A stretch of DNA of 64,000 nt, taken from NCBI GenBank assembly GCA_016617855.1, contig JAECUM010009493.1, positions 57,309 through 121,308 on the forward strand. The letters are read 5' to 3'. The notes below the pieces were generated by a model. That model saw only the letters and a list, made by a program, of their open reading frames with translations, was not told the DNA's origin and made no database searches. Source of the stretch: Megalonaias nervosa. Its lineage: Eukaryota; Mollusca; Bivalvia; Unionida; Unionidae. Shown piece by piece: positions 27,155 through 38,978 of this stretch (position 1 is its first letter; the number at the start of each line of letters is the position of its first letter). The translations under genes were made by a program, and so were the position numbers.

Positions 27155-28044
27155 TGTTACATATCTACGCTTGTACAAAAGTAACAAGAAATTAGTGAAG
27201 ACAACAAGCTCTGTAAAATTTAACAAATAATTTCCCTAGAAAAGCAAGGTAAAAATGAGAAAAAGGACTTACAGTTTACGAATCAAATCCAAAAATTAAT
27301 CCAAGAATAAAAATAAAAAAATAGAAGTCCTATCAATGAAAAATCCTAAATGAATCTGTTCGAGTCCCAATGAAATTCCAAGATGGAGGGCAATGACGTA
27401 TGTTGTGACCTTCAAAGTGCTGCAGTGTCAACAGTTCCTTGTTGAATCACAGAAAATAATATTCCAGTGTAGAATTTCTGAATAAATTTCGATAAATTTC
27501 CTTGTCAAAGAATTTCTGTATGAGCACTAGTATTTTCAAGAGGAAAGAATCAATAATTCCATAAAATAAAAATTCAACTCAAACTGGTCACAACAAGGCA
27601 CCTTTAAGTGTCAAATTTTTAAAGCCCAACTGGCTAGTTCTTCTCACGAAAATGGTTATACAGTAAGTTAAGACACAAAACAGATTCCCATATGAGGGTC
27701 ACGTGGTCACCTTCTAGAACAATGTAGAATATTTTTTACATGCTAATTATCACGTACTCTAGGTATGGCCTTGATTCCACTCAATGAATCTTACTCTTAG
27801 AATGAATGTTAAAAAAATTTTAAAAAGTTGTTTACTAGAACTCTATCTGATTTCTGAACCAAGGTCAGAAACTAGATACAATGTTTCAACTACTGGTTGT
27901 TTATCAGGTCAAACAGAACTGAACTAAATTTCTAAAAAAAAATATCAAATCCAGTAGACAAAGTTATCATTACAATAACATGTAATGGAAAAAAAAAAAA
28001 ATTTAAAACTAACAAACAAATAATTAAATTACATATACATAACA
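27155..28044 (-). repeat. 5' LTR of the Gmr1-like element
   Basis: 890 bp, starting (minus strand) TGTTATGTATATG and ending ATATGTAACA. It is followed on the right by GTATC (28045-28049), the second copy of the target-site duplication. It would have carried the promoter. Confidence 0.92.
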
Positions 28045-28939
28045 GTATCACATGACCATTTGTATCCAATCAGACTGCAGAAAACTTGGTCAATTAATAA
28101 CAACTGGAATTATCACTAGTTAAATTACAGTTCTGCTATTCATTACTTCCGATTTATTTTTTTTATAACTTGTTTGTAATCTGAAAAATTGACCTTCATA
28201 TTACATGATTCACAATCCAATGAAGCTCAATTGATTACACATTAGGAATGGATGGTCTAATATTTACTCAGCACTATACAGCCAGGATTGTACTGATGTG
28301 CATCTGAACAATAGATAATGTATTCTTTAGCTTTACATTTATTGTTTCATAGAAAGAAATATTTTATTGGTCTATGTCTATCCAATAAACTAACTTAATG
28401 ACTCAACATAATGCATACTGCATAATTTGCATAAGCTCTTTGCTCTATCACTGTTTGTTTCCTTTCATTATTGACTATGTAATTTAAAAGTGGAATCCTA
28501 TGCCATAAAGATCACTAACATGATCTTCCACCTTCTGCCCAACTCTGCTGATTATAGGGAACTGCTGTCTTTTACTCCAAAATGGACATTGATTGTATTA
28601 ACATGAAAGGATCACATTATGTAAACTACATTGCATGTCCTGTATTGATTACATGGGGATGCACAATCTGAATTAATACTACCATAGCTCACTAGTTCAT
28701 AAAGCAGGCTGGTATATTTTTTTTATTCTCCAAGGCACTTTAGTACTTTCTTCATATTTGTTTCTTCCACCAAGCCAAAAACCAAAGTGCTTGCTTCAGT
28801 TATGAGGAAAGCTCTCTAAACACAGTGTACTCAATCACAATCACCAACAGACATACAAGATAAATATAAAAACAGAAAAAACACTAGATCAACACCAACA
28901 ATTCAAGCACCTCAGATGGGAAAATGTATGAAATCATTC

Positions 28940-29830
28940 TGACTACATTCTACTTGAAATTCTGTTATTATATGGCTTCATCTGAACTGCCTATCTCCGG
29001 CTGCTGACCTCAGTGAGATTCTCAATATTTGTCACATCTTGTACCTAAATGATCTGCATCTTCCAGAGCCCATGACCTCTGGGTATTTCTCAATTCTCAC
29101 ATCTGACACCACCCTCCCTCAGCATACAGCCTCTGGGTGGTTCCCAATTCTGACATTTGTTACCTAACTGATCTGCCTCTCCCCAAGCCCACAGCTTCAG
29201 GGTAGTTCCCAATTCTCACATTTGACACCTAACTGTGCTCCCATTCCCCTAGCCAATGGCCTCTGGGTGGTTACCATTATCTCTCACATCTGACAACTGA
29301 TTCTCCTCTCCCCTAGCTCATGGCCTATGGGTGTTTTCCAGTATCTCTTGCATCTGACATCCAAATGATCTGCATCTCATGAGCCTATGGCCTTTGGTAG
29401 TTCCCAACTCTCACAACTGATACCTAAATGAGCTCCCTCTCCACTGGCCAATGGCCTCTGGGTGGTTCCCAATTTCGAACATATGAGGCCTAACTGATAT
29501 GCCTCCACACAGCCCATGGCCTTAGAGTAGTTCTCAATTCTCATATTTGACAACTGAGCTCACTCTCCTCCAGCCCACAGCCTCTGGGTGATTCCTAATA
29601 TCTCTCACATATTACATCAACTTACCTGCTTCTCTCCCACCTCATGGCCTCAGGGTCATGGCCAGTATCTCTCACATCTGACAACCAACTGATCTACCTC
29701 TCCCCTAACTCCCACTATACCAGCACATGACCCCAGGTGCTACACAACAGTTCTCGCATATGACACCCAACTAATCTGCCTCTCGCCAAGTCCATGGCTT
29801 TAGGGTGGTTCCAAATACATTTACCTCTCA
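28940..29830. repeat. Minisatellite, period about 70 bp
   Basis: About twelve diverged units of 'ctgcctctcccctagcccat', 'ggcctctgggtggttcccaa' and 'tctctcacatctgacaccta' occur in the CSPG4-like intron. Unit length varies. There is no coding potential. Confidence 0.8.
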
Positions 29831-31389
29831 CACACCTATAACCTTCCATGTTTTTTCTTCATGTTTGCATAATCATACATATAAATATTTCTGTAAAATT
29901 TGCAAAACATCCTTGTAACTCACACTTCTTAATTTGACTTTTGATATCTCCCATGTCCAGGGTCCCCTGGACAATAGCCAAAAACAGTGTCTGTCTCCAA
30001 CATTTCCTCAATTACTAATTTGATTTTTCATATCCAACATGATTTCCCAGGGATGTAAGAGAATTATTTAACTATGTATACAAAATTGTAGAGTTAACAT
30101 ATATCGACTTGAGTGCTATTACATGTACATGTATCACATCAAATAACTTAGTTATTTCTTAGGTCTTTTACCCGAGCTACATGTAATAATTCACTGCATA
30201 TATACTATGATCCACGCTTTAATTAGCCTCTCTAATTTCATTTCCAGATATCTTACCAGTAGTAGAAATTTAATGAAACTAGAAAAGAACGAGTATGCAA
30301 ACAGGATGAGTCATCTATTTATAACCCCTCCCGACCCCTGCTAATGGAAAACAATCTCACTGAAAGTACTCTATGGACTAGCTCTTTATTTTGTTACTAT
30401 TTGTGCTTGCACCCTACGGTCCAGAGCTTTCATATGCTATGCTGTTTCCATGGCAACATAATAAAATACTGAATGCAGAAAATTCTAAGTATCAAAATAC
30501 AAATCTGTGCAACTTGATTGACACATTAACAAATTTTGGTTGAACGAGCTTGAATGGTTTATGAGTTGTTGCACTTGGAAATGGATGTGTTCATGGACAG
30601 ATGGATGGAAGTGACGAGTAGATATACCTCCTGTATTATGTACCTAGGGGACAAAAATATAATTTTCTCCCAATCCTTCTTTTAGGTGAAAACTTGTGAA
30701 ATGTTCAGAGTATTCCCTTTTAAAATATAACTGATATTCTTATACAGCTACATGTACATCAGTCCAATACACTAAAACATGTACAGGTTGATATTCATTT
30801 TCTTCCACAACGCTAGTTTAATATCTATCCCATTGCCCATAAAATAAGAGCTGAAAGTGTATTTACAAATTCATCAAAATTGTACAGGTTGAATGAAGAT
30901 CGCAGACTCCTTTTGTCAAATACACAAAGAAAAGTGTATGCAAGTGAGTGAATTTTTTTCAGCATGACACAATTATTAAGATCATATTGGTTTTCTGAAA
31001 TAGAAAGGATGAGTGCCAAATTTTTGGCAAGTCATAGATTGCTAAGGATCCCCAAAGGTCTTGTACATTTTTCAATAACTTTACCATTTTAATTCATTCG
31101 AGTATGACTAATAAAATTATTATGATTTATCTTTATTGTTTTAATAAAGAGTTCACAGCACTCTGATGCTCCCAGATAAAAAGTGGTATCATAATCAATA
31201 ACAAAATCATAATGGATAATAGACAGATGGATAAAACATTTTAGCAAATTTAACCTGAAAAACTCCTATGAGCAAAAGACACAGGCTACCAGGAATGATA
31301 TTTGAGTTTTAATCTTGTAACTAAAGTGTGAATGATGGCTGCATGGATCAAAAGACAAATGAACAAAATAGTTAACAAGAAAGCCTGAA

Positions 31390-32720
31390 TCTACATGTTG
31401 AGCTTGTTATCAGAAATCAAAAGGGGCAAGCAAGCTTGTCACAGAATGAATAACTGTCTTAGTTTAATAATGATTCATCCAAGTTTAATGATTCATCCAA
31501 ATTGTGCAGAACATCCATGCTTAAATAAGAAATATAAGCAAATGAAAAACCTGGACCCAAAATCTAAATGCAGATTTTTGTATGCGACCTTAACTCCAAG
31601 GTCAAAGGTGAAAGCTAGAATGAATTGTCTTGGCTTGATATTGATTCAACAAAAGTTTGAAGAAAATTCATCGAGGAGTTTAAGAGACATTAACAACTGA
31701 AAAAACTGGAACCAAATCCTCAAATGCAAATTTTCTATGACTGTGACAAAGATCAACAAAACATTGGAAGAAGCCTGTTAAGTAAACCCCAAGATGATAC
31801 GACCATTCATTCTTGAGAATTGATCATAAGATTTTCAAGCCGGCCACTTTGGATCAAGCAGACATCATAATTATTTTATTATTATTTGACTTTATTTAAA
31901 GACGGTAACACAATTACCTAAGAAATAATCTACCCTGAGGCCCTCAAAGAAATCTTCTTGATGTTGATATGATCATCTATTCAGGAGAAGTGGTGATAAG
32001 ATTTTCAAGCTGTGTGGCAGCTATATTGTATGTCAAATCAGCACCATATTCATTTAAAACCAACTGGATATCAAAAGAAGTCTTTCCTGAAAAGACCATG
32101 TCAGTATCACTTTCTGTTCAGGAAGAGTTGCAATAAGATTTTCAGGCCATACTTGAGTCCAGATCAGCACCATTTTTATTCAGGACCAACTAGACATCAT
32201 AAGAAGTCTTTTAGTGAAAACCCAATGTTCATATGACCATTCATGTAACAGGAGTAGCAATAACAGCTGATATTCTTTAGCTACAACCAAATGTTCACAT
32301 TTACAAATTAATTGCTATCATACACATATACAGGATGTCAGGTTGGCACCATTTTCATTTAGGACAATACATTATTGGAATTCTTTTGGTGAAAACCTCA
32401 TTTTCTAATGATCCATTCAGAGGGAGTAGTGACAATAAGATTTTTAAAACAGCTGACATGGAAGCCATATTGGATGCATGACTAGCACCATTTTAATTAA
32501 AAATTAACTAGGGTATCATTAAAAGTCTATACGTGAAAACTTCCTGTTGGTATAGCCATTCATTCATGGAAGAGTTGTGACAATATATTCAAGATATTAC
32601 TTTCCATTCAAGAGAAGCAGCAATAAGAAGATTTTCAAGACAGTGGCCATATTGGATGTCAGATTGGCACCACTGTCAATTAAGGCAAACAGGACATTCT
32701 ACATAACTCTCGATCCTTAT
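31390..32720. repeat. Long array of a diverged ~130-bp dispersed repeat
   Basis: Five or more units share 'ataagattttcaag', 'gccatattggatgtcaga', 'tcagcaccattttcattta', 'ggaccaactagacatcat', 'aagaagtcttt' and 'catgttcatatgaccattcat'. The same family occurs at 1-345. The left part (31390-31720) is a more diverged relative (caaggtcaaaggtgaaag). Open frames here do not persist between units. Confidence 0.65.
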
Positions 32721-32984
32721 GACTACAGAGCTAAAAATAGTAACCCTTGCTTACAATTCTTTAATGCAAATAAATCTTTTTTTGATCTATCTGAGGAACT
32801 AAACACTTTTAAAGAATAATTTGTTTTTCTACAACCAGCTATGACCAGACCAAAAAGATGTCATCATTTGTTACCACTTTTCTAGTTAAAAATGAGACCG
32901 AAACAAATTATAATCCATCTGAGGAGTTGGTGTGGGATAGTAAAATTGTGAAATTACACAATCAAATTACACAATCAGGATCAA

Positions 32985-33400
32985 AATTTGTGTTGGGGGG
33001 GGGGGATTAAGAAAGTCTCATTCCTGTCCACAAATAATGAAAGTCTCACCCTTGTCTGGGATTTTCCCATTCCACAATGCCACACAGCCTCATTCCTGCC
33101 AATAAATAATGAAAGTCTCACTCTTGGGTGGAATTATCCCATCCCACAATGTCACATAGCCTCATTAATACCCATAAATAATGATAAGTCTCACCGTTGG
33201 GTGGGATTTCCCCATCCCACAATGTCACAAAGCCTCATTCCTGCCCATAATGAAAGTCTGGCCCTTGGACGGGATTTCCCTCACTCATTCCTGCCCATAA
33301 ATAATGAAAGTCTCACCCCTGGGTGGGATTTCCCCATCGCACAATGTCACACAGCCTCATTCCTGCCCACAAATTTGACCTTTGGATGGGATACATGTAG
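32985..33400. repeat. Minisatellite, period about 70 bp, translatable
   Basis: Five to six units of 'cctcattcctgcccataaat', 'aatgaaagtctcacccttgg' and 'gtgggatttccccatcccac' keep a plus-strand reading frame of 139 codons (FLPINNESLTLGWDFPIPQC repeated). No start context, signal peptide or known domain supports a gene. The open frame follows from a unit length that is near a multiple of three. Confidence 0.75.
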
Positions 33401-33692
33401 GGACTAGGACATCTATACAAGAACTCTCCTGAATGTGGTCTCACTTGCTATTTGTCCTATAATGTAACCCCACTGTACATGGCTGCTAATAACACATTTG
33501 CCATCAGAACAGTGATACCTGTCTCAATATCTCCTAAATGCAGTCTCAGCAAACAACTTTGACTAATGGATGAATTTACAATCTGTTTTGACTTTTCAGT
33601 GAATGTTGAACTGAATTATAAATTCAAGCACCAGGTTTTGGGTTTGTAACATTAAAGGCCCATGTTTATAGATAGATATATTTTCTACATAC

Positions 33693-36600
33693 CTTTATGA
33701 ACAAACACTATGTGTCCATCATCAATAAAGGCCTGGGTAAAGTTGGTGATTTTGCGGAAGGTGTTGTTCAGCATCGCTATATGGCCATTGGTTGGACTGG
33801 ACACTCGGTACATAACACCCTCAGGTGGTGTATCTGGGTCAACAGCTCGCAAATTCTCTGAGGTTATCAATGAAATGGACCCGTTCCACACTGATAAACC
33901 ATTGTTGATGATGACTTTGGGAGAACGATCATTTAACCCCAAGATGCTGATATACACCGTCTGAGGCAGGCTTTCCTTTGATTCCTCTAATAGCTGTGCT
34001 TTCACTGTAAATGTATCCATCAAAGCTTCACTATCATCATGATCATAAAATATAATTCCCTTTGACAACTCTTCAGATGTGAAGGTAGAAAAAGCTACTC
34101 CCCTCTCTCCAACATTGTCAATTATACCATGTTGGGGCTTATCAATAATAACAAATTTGAATGATTTCCCTTCATAAAATCTTCCTTTGACTTTAAAGTG
34201 GTTTGGTGCAAGAGCTTTACGACTGCCTTCTCTAATTGTAAAATTTTTTACTTCTAGTGGTAAAACTGATGGTATGATCTCAATTACAAACTCAAGCCCT
34301 CTCAAAGTCTGAAAACCATTGGTCACGTCAAAAATGAAAAAGTCATTGGTGATCCCTGGCTGGAAAAGTTTGTAGAAAACTTGTCCTTCATTGATGTCAG
34401 CTTGAGAAAATTTGGCCGACTCAACAGTTGCTGCTAGGACTCCATTAATGTAAATACTCCCATGTCGTGGCAGCTTCAGTACAATGTAGTCTATATCTTC
34501 TGCTGAGACCTCAGGATGGGAAACCAACAAGTGAGATTGGTCTATGATGCCATTTTCACCTGAAAGCTCAAGAACCTTGTTGTTGACTACTCGTGGAGGA
34601 TGCTGATGATTCTCAGTGAAAATTTGAACAGAGAAGCTGCCTTCAGTCTGTGTACTGTTGACAACTACTGCAAACTTAAAATGATCCTCAAAAGCACTAA
34701 TTCTGTTGTCATGTTGATAGTACACTCTGTTTTCTTTCAAATCTGCTAGTGAAAATCTCAGAACTTCTTTATCACTAATCTCCAAATGCCCTAAAAGTGG
34801 CTCTTCAATCAGAACAAAATGCACATCTTTATCCTCGATGTCTACATTTGTTTCTATACTCAAATTTTTAATACTAATTTGGACATCAGACCCACTCTTG
34901 ACCAAAGCTCCTGTGTTGCTAATGATTCGGATATATGGGTCACTTGCTTGCACTTCAAATAGTCCATATGAATAATACTGACCATCGGTCACCCAAATAG
35001 CTGCCCGCCCATGAGATGGACCCGAGTGCTGAAAAATGATCTTACGATTACGAATATCTTTTTGTTTGAATTCAAAAGTAGGGGCCTTGTCAATACTGTT
35101 AATGATATCACCATTTGTAATAGCTTTTCTTCTGTACAGCAACTCATCTGAGTCATAATCTATATCTGGATCAGTGAAGGCCAAGTCATCAATGGTAATC
35201 ACTTTCTTCTGGTTTGTCACAACATGGAAGACTCTATCCACCAATCTGACAGGTTCATTGTCATTTCTCATCAGCATCCGAATCTGGAAGGTTCCAGAGA
35301 ACTCAGGTATTTCCTTTTGGTGAGAATCTTGACCAGAAATCACTGGGATAGCCATAAACATGAAGGAATCATGATCATTTTCTGAATCGTCATGTTTGTA
35401 CACAAGTTTCAAATCTCGAATATCCTTATTCTGGAAAGAAGATATATTTCTTTCAAGCACAACAGATTTCCTTGGATCAATTATCTGCAGCTCGCCATGT
35501 TGTGGCAGAACTAACACTGAGTACTTGAAATTGTCATACTCATCCATCTCTATAAACAAGTCTTGACGTTCAATTGCTTTCTGTCCCCCTTCTATAACAT
35601 TTTCAAGACCATTATTCATAAATCGTACATCTGTATCATCTGGGATATATTCAATTTTGAATCTCAAAGGTCTTGTTGCTCCTGAAGCAGACAAGATGAA
35701 ATCAACAAAATCTTCTATGGTCTCAAAAGATACTCTTCTCAATTTGTAAAAGATTTTGCCATCAAAAATATCTGACTGGGTAAAGTTGGAGTCCTTCTGC
35801 AGAGGTGGAATTACATCAAAATTGGGTTTATTTCCCTCCAAACTGCTTATTTTGTACAAGTGTCCAAGGCTCGGTGGTCTAACAATAGTGAAACTAATGT
35901 GACCATTGTCAAACTGTGGATTGTTTGTTACAACTCGCAAGTTAATTTCGGACAGCTTTCGGAACTGTTCTTGGTGTAAAGTGAGCTTGCTATTAACATC
36001 AACACTTATCATGAGTTCCTCCAAGCTGACTCTGAACGTATACTGATCTGATATAAAATCTTTGGCTTTGACAACAAATGAGAACTGATCTTCATTTACA
36101 GAATCCCGAAAATTAGTATGTTTGTATCTAATACCACTGCTGTTGACCTGACGTTGAGCAAAAGTCTGCACTTCTTCCCAGGTCTGATCTGCATAATTCT
36201 GTCTTTCTACTACTCCAAACCTTGGAGGCTGTATTATGTTGTATCTTATTTCCATGGACGGGTCTGGAATATTGATTGTTGTTGTTAAATTTTCAGGCAG
36301 TATTAATTTATTGGTTCTATGTAGCAAAACAAGTCCAGTATTACGTGTTACCTCCAGTTTGATAGGAGTGGTCTGAATTTTCAGATCAACAGGGTTACTT
36401 CTCAGATGTCCATCAAACACCTGTAATCTTACATAAGCATCAGAAGCTGTCTCATGTACATACCATATTCTTCCTTCCTGAACATCCTTGTGAGTGAAGT
36501 TGGACAGTCTTTCCCCTATCTTTTCAGTCTTCTCAAATAACCCATTTTTTGGATTATGATATGTTACTATATAGAGCAATTTATCAGGTGATGAATCAGT

Positions 36601-38309
36601 GTCTTCTGCACGAAAAGTATCGCTTGTGATTCGTATCTTACTATTCTGCAACAATTGCAGTACTCCATTATGACCCAGGTATATCTTTGGGGGGTCATTT
36701 TCAGGGGACACAATTACTGGCAGAACAAAATCATATCGCTCCTGAAGACTCTGTGGAAGGGAATAACTATTTTGTCTCAGAATTTCAATTTCCAGCTCAA
36801 TGTCATCTGCATCGGTGTCCGACCCATCATGCACATAGACAATTTTCTTAAGCATTACATCTAAATAGGTGAAAACATTGCTGTTCCTAGCCCTTCCAAA
36901 GTTCTTCTCTAAATAACCATGCTTTGGATGAGTCTTGATGTGAAAGAATATACTGGATTCTCTTAAACTATATTTAGACATGTCAAAAATTAAGTTGATA
37001 TTGTCTGTGGTAATAGAACTGCTGTTGCCTTCTCTGACCATTAGTGGTCTGACAGATAGAATTTCATGTTCTCCACGATCTGACTTGGCATCTGGTGATA
37101 TTTCTGATATGGAATCTCCTCTACATTTTGCACTCTGACACTGACATATATAGCCATCTCCCTTACTCACACATGTCTCTCCAGCTCGGCAAGGTTCAGC
37201 TGAACATGAGTCTGCCGAGATACAACGAGGGTCTATCAGACGACTCATCACAATATCAATATGGCCAAAAGTCTTGGAATTAACAATAATGCTACGTATG
37301 CAGCCAATCAGACTGCCTTTCATACTGCCCCTCTCCACTGACTCAAGGCCCTTCCTGACTGCTTGTGCCCGTGCTCTCATTCCAAGGCCACCAAGATAAA
37401 GATGGCTGCCTGGTTGAAGCTCCATCTGTGATGTGAATGCTGATACCTTCTTCTCACTGTCCACAAAAAGTTCCACTTGTGAAGTCTTAAAGTGAACTTG
37501 GATATTGTGCCAGGAGTTGTCATTGATCTTGGTATCAGATCGAGCTACAACTGTCTCACCATCTTTCTCAAATGTCAGCTTTACCTGTCCATATAAAAGT
37601 TCTAAAGCTAAAAAATCTTTCTCCACCTTTTCATGAAGTCCTGAGTAAAACAATATCATTGCATTTACTGATTTAGTTTTAATCTCAAATGAAATATTTC
37701 CCTCTGATTTGATATGCTGGTGTGGGAAGGCAAAATACGAGGTCTCAGATAATAAGTGAATTGGATCCTCCGGCCTGGCATCAAAAACATCATCACAATC
37801 CCAAGAAATTTCCACAATTTTTGATGGATCTTGCACTTGTCTGGCTAAGGCCAACATATCATATTGATTATATTGTGCTCTTTTAATACAGCCCCTGAAA
37901 GGCCGGGCCATCAAATGGAATTTGTTTTCATGTGAACCAATACCACCAAGATAAATACCCTTTTCAATATTGAGTTCATAAAAGTTTTCTGGTAACTGAG
38001 CAATGTGGACAGGCTGGTCATCCACAGACATTGTGACAACCCCATCACGAAGAATGATGTGAATTTGGTGCCAGGTGTGATCGTCAAGGCGGATATTGCT
38101 GACTGAAGCAAGAGAGGCTTCCCCACCACCCAGATCGAGCCGCAGTTCCACAATTCCTGACTGTAATACTATGATCATATAATCTATATCTCCTTCTGCC
38201 AGAAAAAGCAGGCCTGTTGGCCGTGATGTCTTGAATTCCAGCTTGACTTCTGTCGATCGAGAGGCATCTCGCAAAGGAATATTGACAGAACTCTCTCCAT
38301 AGAAAGACA
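33693..38309 (-). CDS. CSPG4: CSPG4/NG2-like proteoglycan, large ectodomain exon
   Basis: This exon codes for 1539 codons of the ectodomain of a CSPG4 orthologue. It opens with 'SFYGESSVNIPL', the same junction as mammalian CSPG4 (ASFFGEN...). Two laminin-G domains follow (roughly residues 20-190 and 205-385 of the frame), each ending in an FRGCI or LIGCI block, then an EGF-like segment (CSAEPCRAGETCVSKGDGYI), then CSPG repeats 1 to 9 and most of repeat 10. I chose 38309 as the start because TTTCTGTTTCTTGCAG precedes it and gives a phase-1 junction typical of signal-peptide exons. The open frame runs 18 codons further, to an ATG at 38364, but those codons translate the intron's pyrimidine tract. 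The donor at 33693 joins 18051. With the last exon the total is 15 CSPG repeats and about 2430 residues, close to the vertebrate 2322. Confidence 0.95.
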
Positions 38310-38689
38310 CTGCAAGAAACAGAAAGAAAAATGTATTCAGAGCACAATAAATTGTTTGTTTCATTTGTTACGTAACTAAGTATGAGTTTATGTACAATAG
38401 AAGGTTGTAATTCTATATATATATATATACAGTACACTGTAGATATATCATAAGAAAAATGAATGCTCAAAACTATGTAAAACATAAATTCCTTTTATAA
38501 AAAAACACATGAAATAACAGTGTTACACATCTAAAATAGAGTCTACATTTGAATTACTGGTAAAGTGTCAACCAATTTAATGTATGCAAAGTTGGAATAT
38601 ATTGTATTGTCTCATACAAAGATCCCCCCCCCCAAGCTGCTGAAAATATTTTCTAACAGGTTATAACCTACAGTATATTCACTTAAAAG

Positions 38690-38870
38690 TCAAGTCCAAC
38701 TGCAGAGATCCATACCTTCATTCATATAATGCACAGGCAGATCTGGGTCTATGCAGTTTGTAAAAAGTAATCTGTAGAACAAAGAACATAGACCCTGCTC
38801 TGCCAGTGTATTATGCAGATCAGAGTCTATGTTGTTTGTAGTTGGTCTCATCTTGTAAGTGAGTACATAC
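38690..38870. mobile_element. MITE-like inverted-repeat element, copy 3
   Basis: The left end 'aagtcaagtccaactgcaga' and right end 'tttgtagttggtctcatctt' are inverted, with two internal 'gatctgggtctatgcagttt'/'gaacatagaccctgctctgc' halves. It is in the same family as 1387-1534 and 5618-5774. It lies in the presumed first intron of the CSPG4-like gene. A short (AT)n run is at 38415-38430. Confidence 0.6.
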
Positions 38871-38978
38871 AGTAATTTAAGTCATGTCTACAATTTCAAG
38901 AAATCCTAATTAGAGTGGGAAGCAAAATCCTGTATTTGAACCAATAAAGCTGGTATATTTTCTTGGCTGGCTCTTATA

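Larger units (their letters stand above)
21429..28044 (-). mobile_element. Gmr1-like Ty3/gypsy LTR retrotransposon, degenerate
   Basis: A 6.6-kb element read right to left with two LTRs of about 885 bp beginning TGTTA and ending TAACA, and a 5-bp TSD (GTATC). Internal order on the minus strand is gag, CCHC zinc knuckle, aspartic protease, integrase, then reverse transcriptase-RNase H. In ordinary Ty3/gypsy elements integrase comes last. Integrase before RT together with gypsy-type sequences is the hallmark of the Gmr1 group, first described in cod and then in other deuterostomes. gag and integrase are broken by stops and frameshifts and the RT active site is altered, so this copy is dead. The LTRs differ by scattered substitutions and small indels, so insertion was not very recent. 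Confidence 0.92.
18052..33692 (-). other. 15.6-kb phase-1 intron of the CSPG4-like gene
   Basis: The donor, read on the minus strand, is AAAG|GTATGTAG at 33693/33692 and the acceptor is TTTTCTGTTTCAG|GTGG at 18052/18051. Joining the two gives an uninterrupted repeat with 'HKG-GDGEFSFQVTDG' across the junction. The intron contains the pogo-like element 19013-21252, the Gmr1-like retroelement 21429-28044 and minisatellites at 28940-29830, 31390-32720 and 32985-33400. Stretches not listed (18052-19012, 28050-28940, 29830-31390) show nothing recognisable. Confidence 0.9.

Noticed and set aside
38310..38364. Signal peptide at the start of the 33693-38364 frame
   Set aside because: The hydrophobic run translates an intronic pyrimidine tract ending in a splice acceptor. 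The phase and position match the known CSPG4 exon boundary.
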